Shown: positions 1 to 5,735 of the stretch, one piece after another | Position numbering within the stretch: the first letter of the stretch is position 1 | Layout: every line of letters begins with the position of its first letter | Assembly: GCA_017880715.1 (NCBI GenBank) | Contig: JADGRT010000137.1 | Span: forward strand, 1 to 7,435 | Reading direction: 5' to 3' | Length of the DNA stretch: 7,435 bases | DNA from: Verrucomicrobiia bacterium | GTDB taxonomy: Bacteria; Verrucomicrobiota; Verrucomicrobiia; Limisphaerales; UBA1319 | The notes under the pieces: generated by a model | The model's database searches: none | Seen by the model: the letters and a program-made list of their open reading frames with translations, nothing else | What the model was told of the DNA's origin: nothing | Position numbers and translations under genes: made by a program

Positions 1-462
1 GAGCTCTTCCTGGTCTGGAGGATGCAGTTTCGACTGGTGCAGACCGATCAATTCCTTTTTAGACCGGCCGGTGATCTGCTCTGCGCGGGCGTTGGCATCG
101 AGCAGAACGCCGGTCTCGACATCGGCAATGAACATGGCATCCCGGGCCTGGTCGAAAAAGTTGGCCAGCCTTTGATTGGACTCCCGCAAAGCGTGCTCAG
201 CGCGCCGGCGGCGAGCGATGTTGAAACTCAGGGCGCCGATAATCACCACAAAAATCAGGATGACACCCGTCGCGGCGAGCAGGACAGGCCGGTGCCGGTC
301 ATAAAACGAATGCAGAACGAGAACATGCTTCAAGGCGGGACCGGCCGGGGCCGCCGCGAAACAACCCAGCGTTGTCGCCAGCAAGACCATCCCTATGCCG
401 CTTGCCCAGTTGTGACCGTCGCGGGCGAGACGCCGGCCTTCCGGTTCATGGGTGGCACTCAA
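1..462 (-). CDS. Membrane-bound PAS-domain sensor protein, probably a histidine kinase or diguanylate cyclase (C-terminus outside window)
   Basis: The 154 codons present read into the left edge without a stop, so the output domain is missing. Residues about 24-42 form a hydrophobic signal-like stretch, followed by KHVLVLHSF (about 44-52), then YDRHRP, a transmembrane helix (about 58-77), the basic patch ARRRRAEHALRES, and the start of a PAS domain (NFFDQARDAMFIADVETG, then LLDANARAEQITGRSKKELIG). PAS domains sense small ligands or redox state and usually feed a kinase or cyclase. KHVLVLHSF resembles the first strand of the periplasmic substrate-binding-like sensor domain found in such kinases, but the rest of that domain is absent. 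The start is uncertain: TTG at 462 gives a charged n-region but has no Shine-Dalgarno; the next in-frame start is ATG at 390. The gene begins 42 nt after the lactonase stop on the same strand, so co-transcription is plausible. Confidence 0.75.
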   Translation of the reverse strand, partial: MSATHEPEGRRLARDGHNWASGIGMVLLATTLGCFAAAPAGPALKHVLVLHSFYDRHRPVLLAATGVILIFVVIIGALSFNIARRRRAEHALRESNQRLANFFDQARDAMFIADVETGVLLDANARAEQITGRSKKELIGLHQSKLHPPDQEEL

Positions 463-504
463 GGGAGAGGGGTGGTTTGGGTTATTCCATTCCCAGCCAG
501 CCGC

Positions 505-1410
505 TTATTTGTTGGGGTTGGCCCCCTTCACCCGGAGTTCGATGGCGTAAAGACTTTTGCTGGCCGTAATGAATAGGGTTTTCCGCTCCTTGCCGCCAAA
601 ACTCACGTTCGCCGTCCAGTTCTCCGGCACGTCGATTTGTTCGATCTGTTTGCCGGACTGATCGAAAACCATCACCCCTTTGCCCGTGAGGTAAAGATGC
701 CCCTCGCTGTCGATCGTCATCCCATCCGATCCCTTTTCGCACACCAGTTTTTTGTTCGCCAGCGATCCGTCCGGCCGGATGTCGAACCGATAGGTTTTGC
801 TGGCGCCAATGTCGGCCACAAACAAAGTCTTGCCATCCGGCGTGCCGATGATGCCGTTGGGTTGTTTAAGATCATCCGCCACGCGGACCAATTTCTGACG
901 GTCGGCGGCAAGAAAATAAACATGCTGCCCGTCCTGCGGCAGTTGACTGTAATTCCACCAGGGTCGCTTGTAAAAGGGATCGGTGAGGTACATCCCGCCA
1001 TCGGGCCTTACCCAGACATCGTTCGGGCCATTCAGTTTCTTTCCCTGATAATCCTTGACCAGCACCGTGACTTTGCCCGATGGATCGATGGACCACAACT
1101 CGGTCTTCTCGTCGGCGCAGGCGATCAAATTGCCTTTGGCGTCGAAGCACATTCCATTGGCCCGCCCGCTCGGCTGCAGGAACGTGGACAGTTTGCCATC
1201 CACGCTCCATTTCATGATCCGATCGTTTGGCTGATCGGTGAAAAAGACGTTGCCCGCGGCATCGGCCGTGGGTCCTTCGGTGAACTTGAAATCTCCGGCC
1301 AGTTTTTCCAGTTTGGCGCCCGGCGCAATCAGGCTGCGCTCCGCGCCTTGAGAGGCAACCATGGCCATCAAGGCCGCCATAAGCGTCACCGCAACTATAT
1401 GCTTCTTCAT
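505..1410 (-). CDS. Exported SMP-30/gluconolactonase/LRE family sugar lactonase
   Basis: Predicted 301-residue six-bladed beta-propeller hydrolase that opens sugar lactones (such as glucono-1,5-lactone) to aldonic acids with a divalent metal. Residues 1-23 are a signal peptide (MKK, hydrophobic core, ASQGA), so it should act in the periplasm or be exported. The family's metal ligands are present in order: Glu45 in FTEGPT, Asn130 in GPNDVW, Asn185 in QPNGI and Asp229 in SDGMTID, matching the Glu/Asn/Asn/Asp set of regucalcin. Blade-type motifs such as GNVFFTD, GNLIACAD and GGMYLTDP recur through the chain. Length is normal for exported members. A second ATG lies two codons upstream (1416), but the GGAG motif is 8 nt from the 1410 start and only 2 nt from the other. 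It is divergent from the exported galM-like gene and upstream of the PAS sensor. The exact substrate cannot be told. Confidence 0.9.
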   Translation of the reverse strand: MKKHIVAVTLMAALMAMVASQGAERSLIAPGAKLEKLAGDFKFTEGPTADAAGNVFFTDQPNDRIMKWSVDGKLSTFLQPSGRANGMCFDAKGNLIACADEKTELWSIDPSGKVTVLVKDYQGKKLNGPNDVWVRPDGGMYLTDPFYKRPWWNYSQLPQDGQHVYFLAADRQKLVRVADDLKQPNGIIGTPDGKTLFVADIGASKTYRFDIRPDGSLANKKLVCEKGSDGMTIDSEGHLYLTGKGVMVFDQSGKQIEQIDVPENWTANVSFGGKERKTLFITASKSLYAIELRVKGANPNK

Positions 1411-1418
1411 AATCATGA

Positions 1419-1422
1419 CTCC
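1419..1422 (-). promoter_or_regulatory. Shine-Dalgarno site deciding the lactonase start
   Basis: GGAG on the minus strand lies 8 nt before the ATG at 1410 and 2 nt before the ATG at 1416. The spacing favours the downstream ATG, giving the usual MKK signal-peptide beginning. Confidence 0.5.
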
Positions 1423-1465
1423 GGGAGCGGCGATTCACTCGCCTGGGTTGTTCGATCTGGACCCC

Positions 1466-1493
1466 ACGGTAGTCAAACGAAGCCAATTGTCAA
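1466..1493 (-). promoter_or_regulatory. Candidate promoter for the lactonase gene
   Basis: The minus strand carries a perfect TTGACA (1493-1488), then a 16-nt spacer and TACCGT (1471-1466) as a weak -10 box with only three consensus matches. The position, about 55 nt before the lactonase start, is suitable. The -35 box directly adjoins the hairpin at 1496-1518, so it may only be part of a repeated sequence. Confidence 0.3.
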
Positions 1494-1495
1494 TG

Positions 1496-1518
1496 AGCCA
1501 CGGACATCACCCGTGGCT
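1496..1518. repeat. REP-like hairpin, 8-bp stem
   Basis: AGCCACGG (1496-1503) pairs perfectly with CCGTGGCT (1511-1518) around a 7-nt loop. Read on the minus strand it continues GCAGCCACGG, much like the GCAGCCGA/C head of the inverted REP units nearby. It may be a divergent member of the same kind of palindromic repeat; no second copy is in the window. Confidence 0.45.
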
Positions 1519-1542
1519 GCCGCCTTGCCCGGGTGCAACTCA

Positions 1543-1649
1543 CTTTTTTCGTAGCATCCGGCGTGAGCCGGATCACTTTTCTCCGGCGAGCATTCGAAAA
1601 GCTGCGCAAAATTCGGGAGTTTGAGCCGACTCACATCGGCTGCCACGTT
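1543..1649. repeat. 107-bp REP-pair (BIME-like) repeat, copy 1
   Basis: By hand alignment this element differs at 10 of 107 positions from the one at 5534-5640 (about 91% identical). At its left end, GTAGC (1551) is followed by the palindrome ATCCGGC-GTGA-GCCGGAT (1556-1573). At its right end, AGCCGA (1624-1629) pairs with TCGGCT (1636-1641), followed by GCCAC, the inverted and slightly mutated GTAGC head. The two ends are therefore imperfect inverted copies of one 23-nt unit with a conserved 50-nt centre. A GTAG tetranucleotide followed by a palindrome is the known layout of REP sequences mobilised by REP-associated tyrosine transposases. No transposase is present here. The right hairpin followed by T7 could also stop plus-strand transcripts. 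Confidence 0.8.
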
Positions 1650-1754
1650 TTTTTAGGATGCCCGCCGGATACGGTCTTGCCCCTTGTCTCGCAAAATAAC
1701 TGGTTTTCGTTTCAACATTCTGGCATCGTCTGTCCGTATTAATCACACTGAGCC

Positions 1755-2924
1755 ATGAAGATATCCATTATTTCCGTTTGGGTGGGCCTGCTCCCTGTCA
1801 CCGCGTTGCTGTTCAGCCTGCTCCTTGCCGCTCCGCCGGCCCTCGAAGCAGCCAACCCGCCCGCCCGCCCTTCGATCCAAAGGGTGGAACAAACCGATTT
1901 CGGCAAAACCTCCGACGGCACGGCCATCAAGCTCTTTACCTTGCGTAACGCCCACGGCATGGTCGCGAAAGTCATGACCTTCGGCGCCATTTTGACCGAA
2001 CTCCAGGTCCCCGACCGGAATGGCTCGGCCGCCAATGTCGTCCTGGGCTTTGACAATCTCGACCGCTACCTTAAAGGCAATCCCGCCTTCGGCATCACGG
2101 TGGGGCGCTTCGCCAATCGCATTGCCAAAGCTCGCTTCACGTTGGATGGCCGGGAATACCTCCTGGCGGCCAACAGCGGTTCCCACCATATCCACGGGGG
2201 CCGGAAAGGTTTCGACAAAGTCGTGTGGTCCGGCGAAGCGCTCCCGCCCTTGAACCACCAGTCGGCGGTTCAATTCTCGTACACCAGCCCGGACGGCGAA
2301 GAAGGTTACCCCGGCACGCTGCGCGTCAAGGTAACTTATACGCTGACCGACGACAACGAACTGCGCATCGATTACACCGCGGCCACCGACAAGCCCACCC
2401 CCATCAATCTCACCAATCACAGCTATTTTAACCTGGCCGGGAGCGGCGACGTGCTGAACCATGAACTATGGCTCAATGCCGACCGCTACACGCCAGCGGA
2501 TAATGACCTGATTCCGACGGGCGAAATCGCCAGCGTCAAAGGAACGCCGTTGGATTTCACGAAGCCCACCGCGATCGGCGCCCGCATCGAGCAACTCAAA
2601 CCCAGGCCGGGTGGCTATGACCACAACTTCGTGCTCAACCACAGCGGCCGCTCATTGGCCTTGTCCGCGCGCGTCCTCGAGCCGAAAAGCGGCCGGGTGA
2701 TGGAAATGTCCACGACCGAACCGGGCGTGCAATTGTTCACCGCCAACTTTTTGAATGGCAGCATCGTCGGCACCGGCAGCGTCGCTTATCCGCAACATGG
2801 CGGTTTCTGTCTGGAAACCCAGCACTTCCCCGACTCGGTGAATCACCCGAACTTCCCCTCCGCCATTTTGCGGCCGGGACAAACATTCAATTCCACGACC
2901 GTCTTCAAATTCTCGACCCAATAA
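1755..2924 (+). CDS. galM: Exported aldose 1-epimerase (mutarotase), GalM family
   Basis: Interconverts the alpha and beta anomers of glucose, galactose or similar aldoses. The 389-residue product is a family-typical enzyme plus an N-terminal signal peptide (residues 1 to about 33, hydrophobic core SVWVGLLPVTALLFSLLLAA), so it should act outside the cytoplasm, unlike E. coli GalM. Family motifs appear in order: the substrate-binding GRFANRIA block (117-124), His147 in HHIHGG, catalytic-acid His222 in TNHSYFNL, Asp289 in GYDHNF and catalytic-base Glu354 in CLETQHFPDS. It matches the well-characterised active site without gaps. The ATG at 1755 has only a weak GAG upstream, but is the only start that keeps the signal peptide. 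It is divergent from the exported lactonase; together they suggest periplasmic aldose handling (mutarotation, oxidation by an enzyme not seen here, lactone opening). The exact sugar is unknown. Confidence 0.95.
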   Translation: MKISIISVWVGLLPVTALLFSLLLAAPPALEAANPPARPSIQRVEQTDFGKTSDGTAIKLFTLRNAHGMVAKVMTFGAILTELQVPDRNGSAANVVLGFDNLDRYLKGNPAFGITVGRFANRIAKARFTLDGREYLLAANSGSHHIHGGRKGFDKVVWSGEALPPLNHQSAVQFSYTSPDGEEGYPGTLRVKVTYTLTDDNELRIDYTAATDKPTPINLTNHSYFNLAGSGDVLNHELWLNADRYTPADNDLIPTGEIASVKGTPLDFTKPTAIGARIEQLKPRPGGYDHNFVLNHSGRSLALSARVLEPKSGRVMEMSTTEPGVQLFTANFLNGSIVGTGSVAYPQHGGFCLETQHFPDSVNHPNFPSAILRPGQTFNSTTVFKFSTQ

Positions 2925-2988
2925 GCCGCCTCCTACAGGCAAGTCCGTGGGCTAGACATCACTTCCTGAAAGCAAGTAATCCATTTTC

Positions 2989-3047
2989 CGGAGGGGCGAG
3001 CTCCGGGAGCCCCCTAATAAATGGGCGTCGTGTAACTCCGCCCTCCG
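2989..3047. terminator. Nested inverted repeats between convergent genes, possible bidirectional terminator
   Basis: An outer pair, CGGAGGGGCG (2989-2998) and CGCCCTCCG (3039-3047), matches apart from one bulged G. Inside it, GCTC (3000-3003) pairs with GAGC (3007-3010), extended by GGGG and CCCC, and GGGCG (3023-3027) can pair with CGCCC (3039-3043). The element sits between the ends of galM (plus) and the SxtJ-like gene (minus), where a shared terminator is expected. No T-run follows on either strand, so it is not a classical intrinsic terminator and could instead be an intergenic palindromic repeat. Confidence 0.35.
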
Positions 3048-3063
3048 AATTGCCGTTTTGGGA

Positions 3064-3465
3064 TTAAAACATGCGGTCAAAGTGCTGGCTCGTCTTCGCC
3101 GGCTGCCAATAGGTCGCCGTCTGATCGGGTTTCTTCAAACGCAGCAAATCCTTGCCCAGCGCTCGCAGCAACCATCCCATCGGCGTCAGCACCGCCAGAA
3201 AAAAAGCCGTCAGCAACACCCGGCCCATGAATTGGCCCACGTGAAAGCTGACGGTCATGCCCCCGCGATAAAAACCCCGAAACCACGCCGGCCTGACCCA
3301 GGCAGCCGCCAATCCCATGCTCAGCGCGATCAAACCGCCCGCCATCGCCGCCTGCGGGATGACGCCGCGCAACCGCAAACCCAGCATAACCAAGCCGGTC
3401 ATCCCCGCCATCACCACCGCGAATTTCTGCCACTCGCGCGGATCTTCTTTCAGTTTGGGTTGCAT
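3064..3465 (-). CDS. SxtJ-like small membrane protein
   Basis: A 133-residue protein with three predicted membrane helices (about 15-30, 39-57 and 79-100), a basic segment between helices two and three (RPAWFRGFYRGG), and a C-terminal cytoplasmic-looking tail with LLRLKKPD and TYWQPA (about 107-123). A tail of this kind (basic/proline region, then YW and P) and this topology are typical of the SxtJ family, whose biochemical role is unknown but which is found beside NodU-type carbamoyltransferases. It starts 13 nt after the carbamoyltransferase stop, so it is almost surely in the same transcript. An upstream start at 3498 would overlap the carbamoyltransferase end by 20 nt and add a polar 11-residue leader before the conserved-looking part, so ATG at 3465 is preferred; no strong Shine-Dalgarno supports either. 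It may anchor or assist the carbamoyltransferase at the membrane; this is inference. Confidence 0.8.
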   Translation of the reverse strand: MQPKLKEDPREWQKFAVVMAGMTGLVMLGLRLRGVIPQAAMAGGLIALSMGLAAAWVRPAWFRGFYRGGMTVSFHVGQFMGRVLLTAFFLAVLTPMGWLLRALGKDLLRLKKPDQTATYWQPAKTSQHFDRMF

Positions 3466-3478
3466 ATCGGTTCGCGGC

Positions 3479-5296
3479 TCAATCCGGCACCGCTTCAAAG
3501 GTTCGCGCCAATTTCCGATGAGGTTGCGCGGTTCGCTCCAGAACGAAATTCCCCATCACCAAATAATCCATCTCGGTGTTGACAAAACACCGGTACGCAT
3601 CGTCGGGCGTGCAAACAATCGGTTCGCCCCGCACGTTGAACGACGTGTTCACCAGCACCGCGCAGCCCGTGGCCTTTTCAAATCGCTCCAGCACGGCATA
3701 GAGCCTCGGGTTTTGCTCTTTCGCCACGGTCTGGATGCGCGCCGAATAATCCACATGCGTCACGGCCGGGATCGTGGACCGCAACTGCTTGACGCGATCC
3801 ATCACCTCGCCGGTTGTCGCCACTGGCGGCAACCGCAGCGATTCTTTCACCGGCGCCACCAGCAACATGTAGGGTGAGTCCACCGCCAGATCGAAATAGT
3901 CCGCCACCCGCTCGCGCCGCACGATCGGCGCAAAGGGCCGGAAGGATTCCCGGAATTTCACTTTCAGATTCATCACCGACTGCATCTTCGGCGACCGCGC
4001 ATCGCCGAGAATCGACCGGCTCCCCAGCGCGCGCGGACCGAACTCCATCCGGCCCTGCACCCAGCCGACGACCTGCTCGGCCTGCAATAGTTCCACCGTC
4101 CGGTTCAACAGCGCCTCGTCATCGAACCGCTCATACACGGCGTGGTGCGACCGCAAGACGGTCTCGACCTCGGCTTCGGAATACTCAGGCCCCAGCAACG
4201 CATGTTGCATCCGGTCCTGGCCATCGCAACCCCGAGGTTGGTCCCCCGGGCGGGCATGCCAGACGGCCAGGGCCGCGCCCAAGGCGCCACCCGCATCCCC
4301 GGCCGCCGGTTGAATCCAGATGTGATCGAAGATTTTCTCCCGCAAGATCAATCCGTTGGCCACGCAGTTCAGCGCCACACCACCGGCCAGACACAGGTTC
4401 GCCTCCCCGGTCACTTCGCGCGCCTGCCGAGCCAGCCGCAACATGACCTCTTCTGTCACCGTTTGAATCGAACGCGCCACGTCCGCGTGACGCCGATCCA
4501 CCGGACTCTCCGGCGAACGCGGCGGTCCGTCGAAAAGCCGGTGGAACTTCTCGTTCGTCATCGTGAGCCCGCTCAGGAAATCGAAATACTCGAGATTCAA
4601 CCAGAACGACCCGTCGGGCTTGAGATCGATTAGACAATCGCGGATGGCCTGGGCATATTTCGGCTGCCCATACGGGGCCAGCCCCATCAGTTTGTACTCG
4701 CCCGAGTTGACGCGAAAACCGCAGTAAGCCGTGAAGGCCGAGTACAACAAGCCCAGCGAGTGCGGAAACCGCATTTCCTGGAGCATCGTGATCGCATGCC
4801 CCTGCCCGCGCCCGATGGTTGTCGTCGCCCACTCGCCCACCCCATCCACTGAGAGAATGGCGGCGCGCTCGAACGGCGATGGGTAGAAGGCGCTGGCCGC
4901 GTGCGCCTGATGATGCTCGGTGAAAAGAATCGAACACGACTCGGACAAGCCCGGCAGCTCATCGTGAAGGGTCCGGCGCAGGTTGAGCTTTTCGCTCAGC
5001 CACGCCGGCAGCAGGCGGGGAAAGGTGGTCAGGCCTCGCGGCGCGATTGCCAAATAGGTTTCCAGCGTGCGCGCAAATTTGGCGATGGGCTTGTCGTAGA
5101 ACACGACGGCGTCGAGATCGGACAGCTTCAGCTTTCCGAAGCGGAGACAGAAATCCACCGCGTGCTTGGGAAAACGTTCGTCATTCTTCCGCCGGGAAAA
5201 ACGTTCCTCCTGAGCCGCCGCCACAATCTCGCCATCCCGCAACAAGGCCGCCGCCGAATCGTGGTAAAAAGCTGAAATGCCAAGCAGATGGCGCAT
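3479..5296 (-). CDS. NodU/CmcH/TobZ (SxtI-like) family carbamoyltransferase
   Basis: A 605-residue, full-length O- or N-carbamoyltransferase. In the characterised relative TobZ, a YrdC-like domain makes carbamoyl-adenylate from carbamoyl phosphate and ATP and a Kae1-like domain transfers the carbamoyl group to the acceptor. Visible motifs, in order: HDSAAAL (12-18), EERFSRRKND (30-39), the metal-binding HHQAHAASAF (128-137), LSVDGVGEW (148-156), SGEYKLMGLAPYG (198-210), AGGVALN (304-310), PAAGDAGGALGA (330-341), then GRMEFGPRALGSRSILGD (415-432), FRESFRPFAPIV (448-459) and NTSFNVRGEP (550-559). All key blocks are intact, so it should be active. No signal peptide, so cytoplasmic. It is flanked by a DUF5989 gene (10-nt gap) and the SxtJ-like gene (13-nt gap), as SxtI is by SxtJ and SxtK in saxitoxin clusters. 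The acceptor cannot be named; nodulation-factor-like sugars, glycans, antibiotics or other metabolites are all possible in this family. Confidence 0.95.
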   Translation of the reverse strand: MRHLLGISAFYHDSAAALLRDGEIVAAAQEERFSRRKNDERFPKHAVDFCLRFGKLKLSDLDAVVFYDKPIAKFARTLETYLAIAPRGLTTFPRLLPAWLSEKLNLRRTLHDELPGLSESCSILFTEHHQAHAASAFYPSPFERAAILSVDGVGEWATTTIGRGQGHAITMLQEMRFPHSLGLLYSAFTAYCGFRVNSGEYKLMGLAPYGQPKYAQAIRDCLIDLKPDGSFWLNLEYFDFLSGLTMTNEKFHRLFDGPPRSPESPVDRRHADVARSIQTVTEEVMLRLARQAREVTGEANLCLAGGVALNCVANGLILREKIFDHIWIQPAAGDAGGALGAALAVWHARPGDQPRGCDGQDRMQHALLGPEYSEAEVETVLRSHHAVYERFDDEALLNRTVELLQAEQVVGWVQGRMEFGPRALGSRSILGDARSPKMQSVMNLKVKFRESFRPFAPIVRRERVADYFDLAVDSPYMLLVAPVKESLRLPPVATTGEVMDRVKQLRSTIPAVTHVDYSARIQTVAKEQNPRLYAVLERFEKATGCAVLVNTSFNVRGEPIVCTPDDAYRCFVNTEMDYLVMGNFVLERTAQPHRKLARTFEAVPD

Positions 5297-5306
5297 GCGG
5301 CGGATG

Positions 5307-5459
5307 TTACATGAACGGATACATGAAGGGCGCCAGCACCGATCCTGAGGAAAACACGATCAGCGCCCCCAGCGCCAAAAGGATGACGACCAGCGGGATC
5401 AGCCACCACTTCTTTTCCTGCCTCAAGAAAAGCAGAAACTCTTTAAATAACCGCCACAT
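5307..5459 (-). CDS. DUF5989 family (SxtK-like) 50-residue membrane peptide
   Basis: A single-helix protein: amphipathic, aromatic/basic N-terminus MWRLFKEFLLFLRQEKKWW, hydrophobic helix about residues 20-38, and the end GSVLAPFMYPFM. The KKWW-LIP entry to the helix and a GS.LAPF.Y terminus are, as recalled, the hallmarks of DUF5989. Function is unknown; the family occurs beside carbamoyltransferases and SxtJ proteins, and saxitoxin clusters have a similar tiny gene (sxtK). The frame stays open to an ATG at 5600, but those extra 47 codons begin inside the intergenic repeat and do not look like the family, so ATG 5459 is chosen, with AGAG 7 nt upstream as a weak ribosome-binding site. It is first in the set, 10 nt before the carbamoyltransferase. 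A membrane-partner role is inferred. Confidence 0.82.
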   Translation of the reverse strand: MWRLFKEFLLFLRQEKKWWLIPLVVILLALGALIVFSSGSVLAPFMYPFM

Positions 5460-5533
5460 GTCGCAGCTCTTGTACCTAAGATGAATCACCTTGGCAAATG
5501 CAAAGACCTTCAGCAGGGCGGCATCAAGCGCGT

Positions 5534-5640
5534 CTTTTTTCGTAGCATCCGGCGTGAGCCGGATCATTATTCTCCGCCGAACATGCGAAAAGCTGCACAA
5601 AATTCGAGAGTTTGAGCCGACTCCCGTCGGCTGCTACGTT
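5534..5640. repeat. 107-bp REP-pair (BIME-like) repeat, copy 2
   Basis: Second copy of the element at 1543-1649, same orientation and same length. Its left unit is GTAGC (5542) plus ATCCGGC-GTGA-GCCGGAT (5547-5564), identical to copy 1. Its right unit has a better stem than copy 1: AGCCGAC (5615-5621) pairs with GTCGGCT (5626-5632), followed by GCTAC, the exact inverse of the GTAGC head. It lies between the Sel1-repeat gene and the DUF5989 gene, where on the minus strand its hairpins could protect the upstream transcript end or reduce read-through. Confidence 0.8.
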
Positions 5641-5735
5641 ATGATTGACGAGCTTGATGCAGCCCTGGACCTTCAGGCATTTCCCCGCGTCCGATGGGCT
5701 TTGAAGCTGATGGACTCCGATGCTGCGGCCGGGAT

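Larger units (their letters stand above)
1411..1754. other. Divergent intergenic region between lactonase and galM-like genes
   Basis: About 340 bp with no convincing gene. From left to right it holds the lactonase ribosome-binding site and candidate promoter, a perfect 8-bp hairpin (1496-1518) and a 107-bp two-hairpin repeat (1543-1649) followed by a T7 run (1648-1654). The roughly 100 bp before galM are less GC-rich and contain TATTAA at 1737-1742, a possible -10 box without a good -35. Small open frames here are products of the repeat. Confidence 0.6.

Noticed and set aside
637..1554. 305-codon plus-strand open frame
   Set aside because: Antisense to the lactonase, whose signal peptide and metal-ligand motifs are clear; the frame lacks domain-like sequence and runs into the intergenic repeat.
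1543..1649. CRISPR array
   Set aside because: Only two copies, 4 kb apart and 107 bp long, with no regular spacers and no cas genes.
1533..1742. Pair of related peptides encoded at 1533-1742 and 5491-5739 (both with FFVASGVSRI and KIREFEP)
   Set aside because: Similarity comes from the two copies of the 107-bp palindromic repeat, not from a conserved gene; flanks differ and there is no ribosome-binding site.
1743..2462. 239-codon minus-strand open frame
   Set aside because: Antisense to the galM-like gene, which has all active-site motifs; a by-product of high GC content.
3317..4633. Several plus-strand open frames of 160-210 codons
   Set aside because: All antisense to the intact carbamoyltransferase or SxtJ-like gene, with Arg/Pro/Ser-rich composition typical of shadow frames.
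3064..5459. A complete saxitoxin-type biosynthetic cluster
   Set aside because: Only the carbamoyltransferase and its two small partners are present; no polyketide, amidinotransferase or oxygenase genes are in the window.
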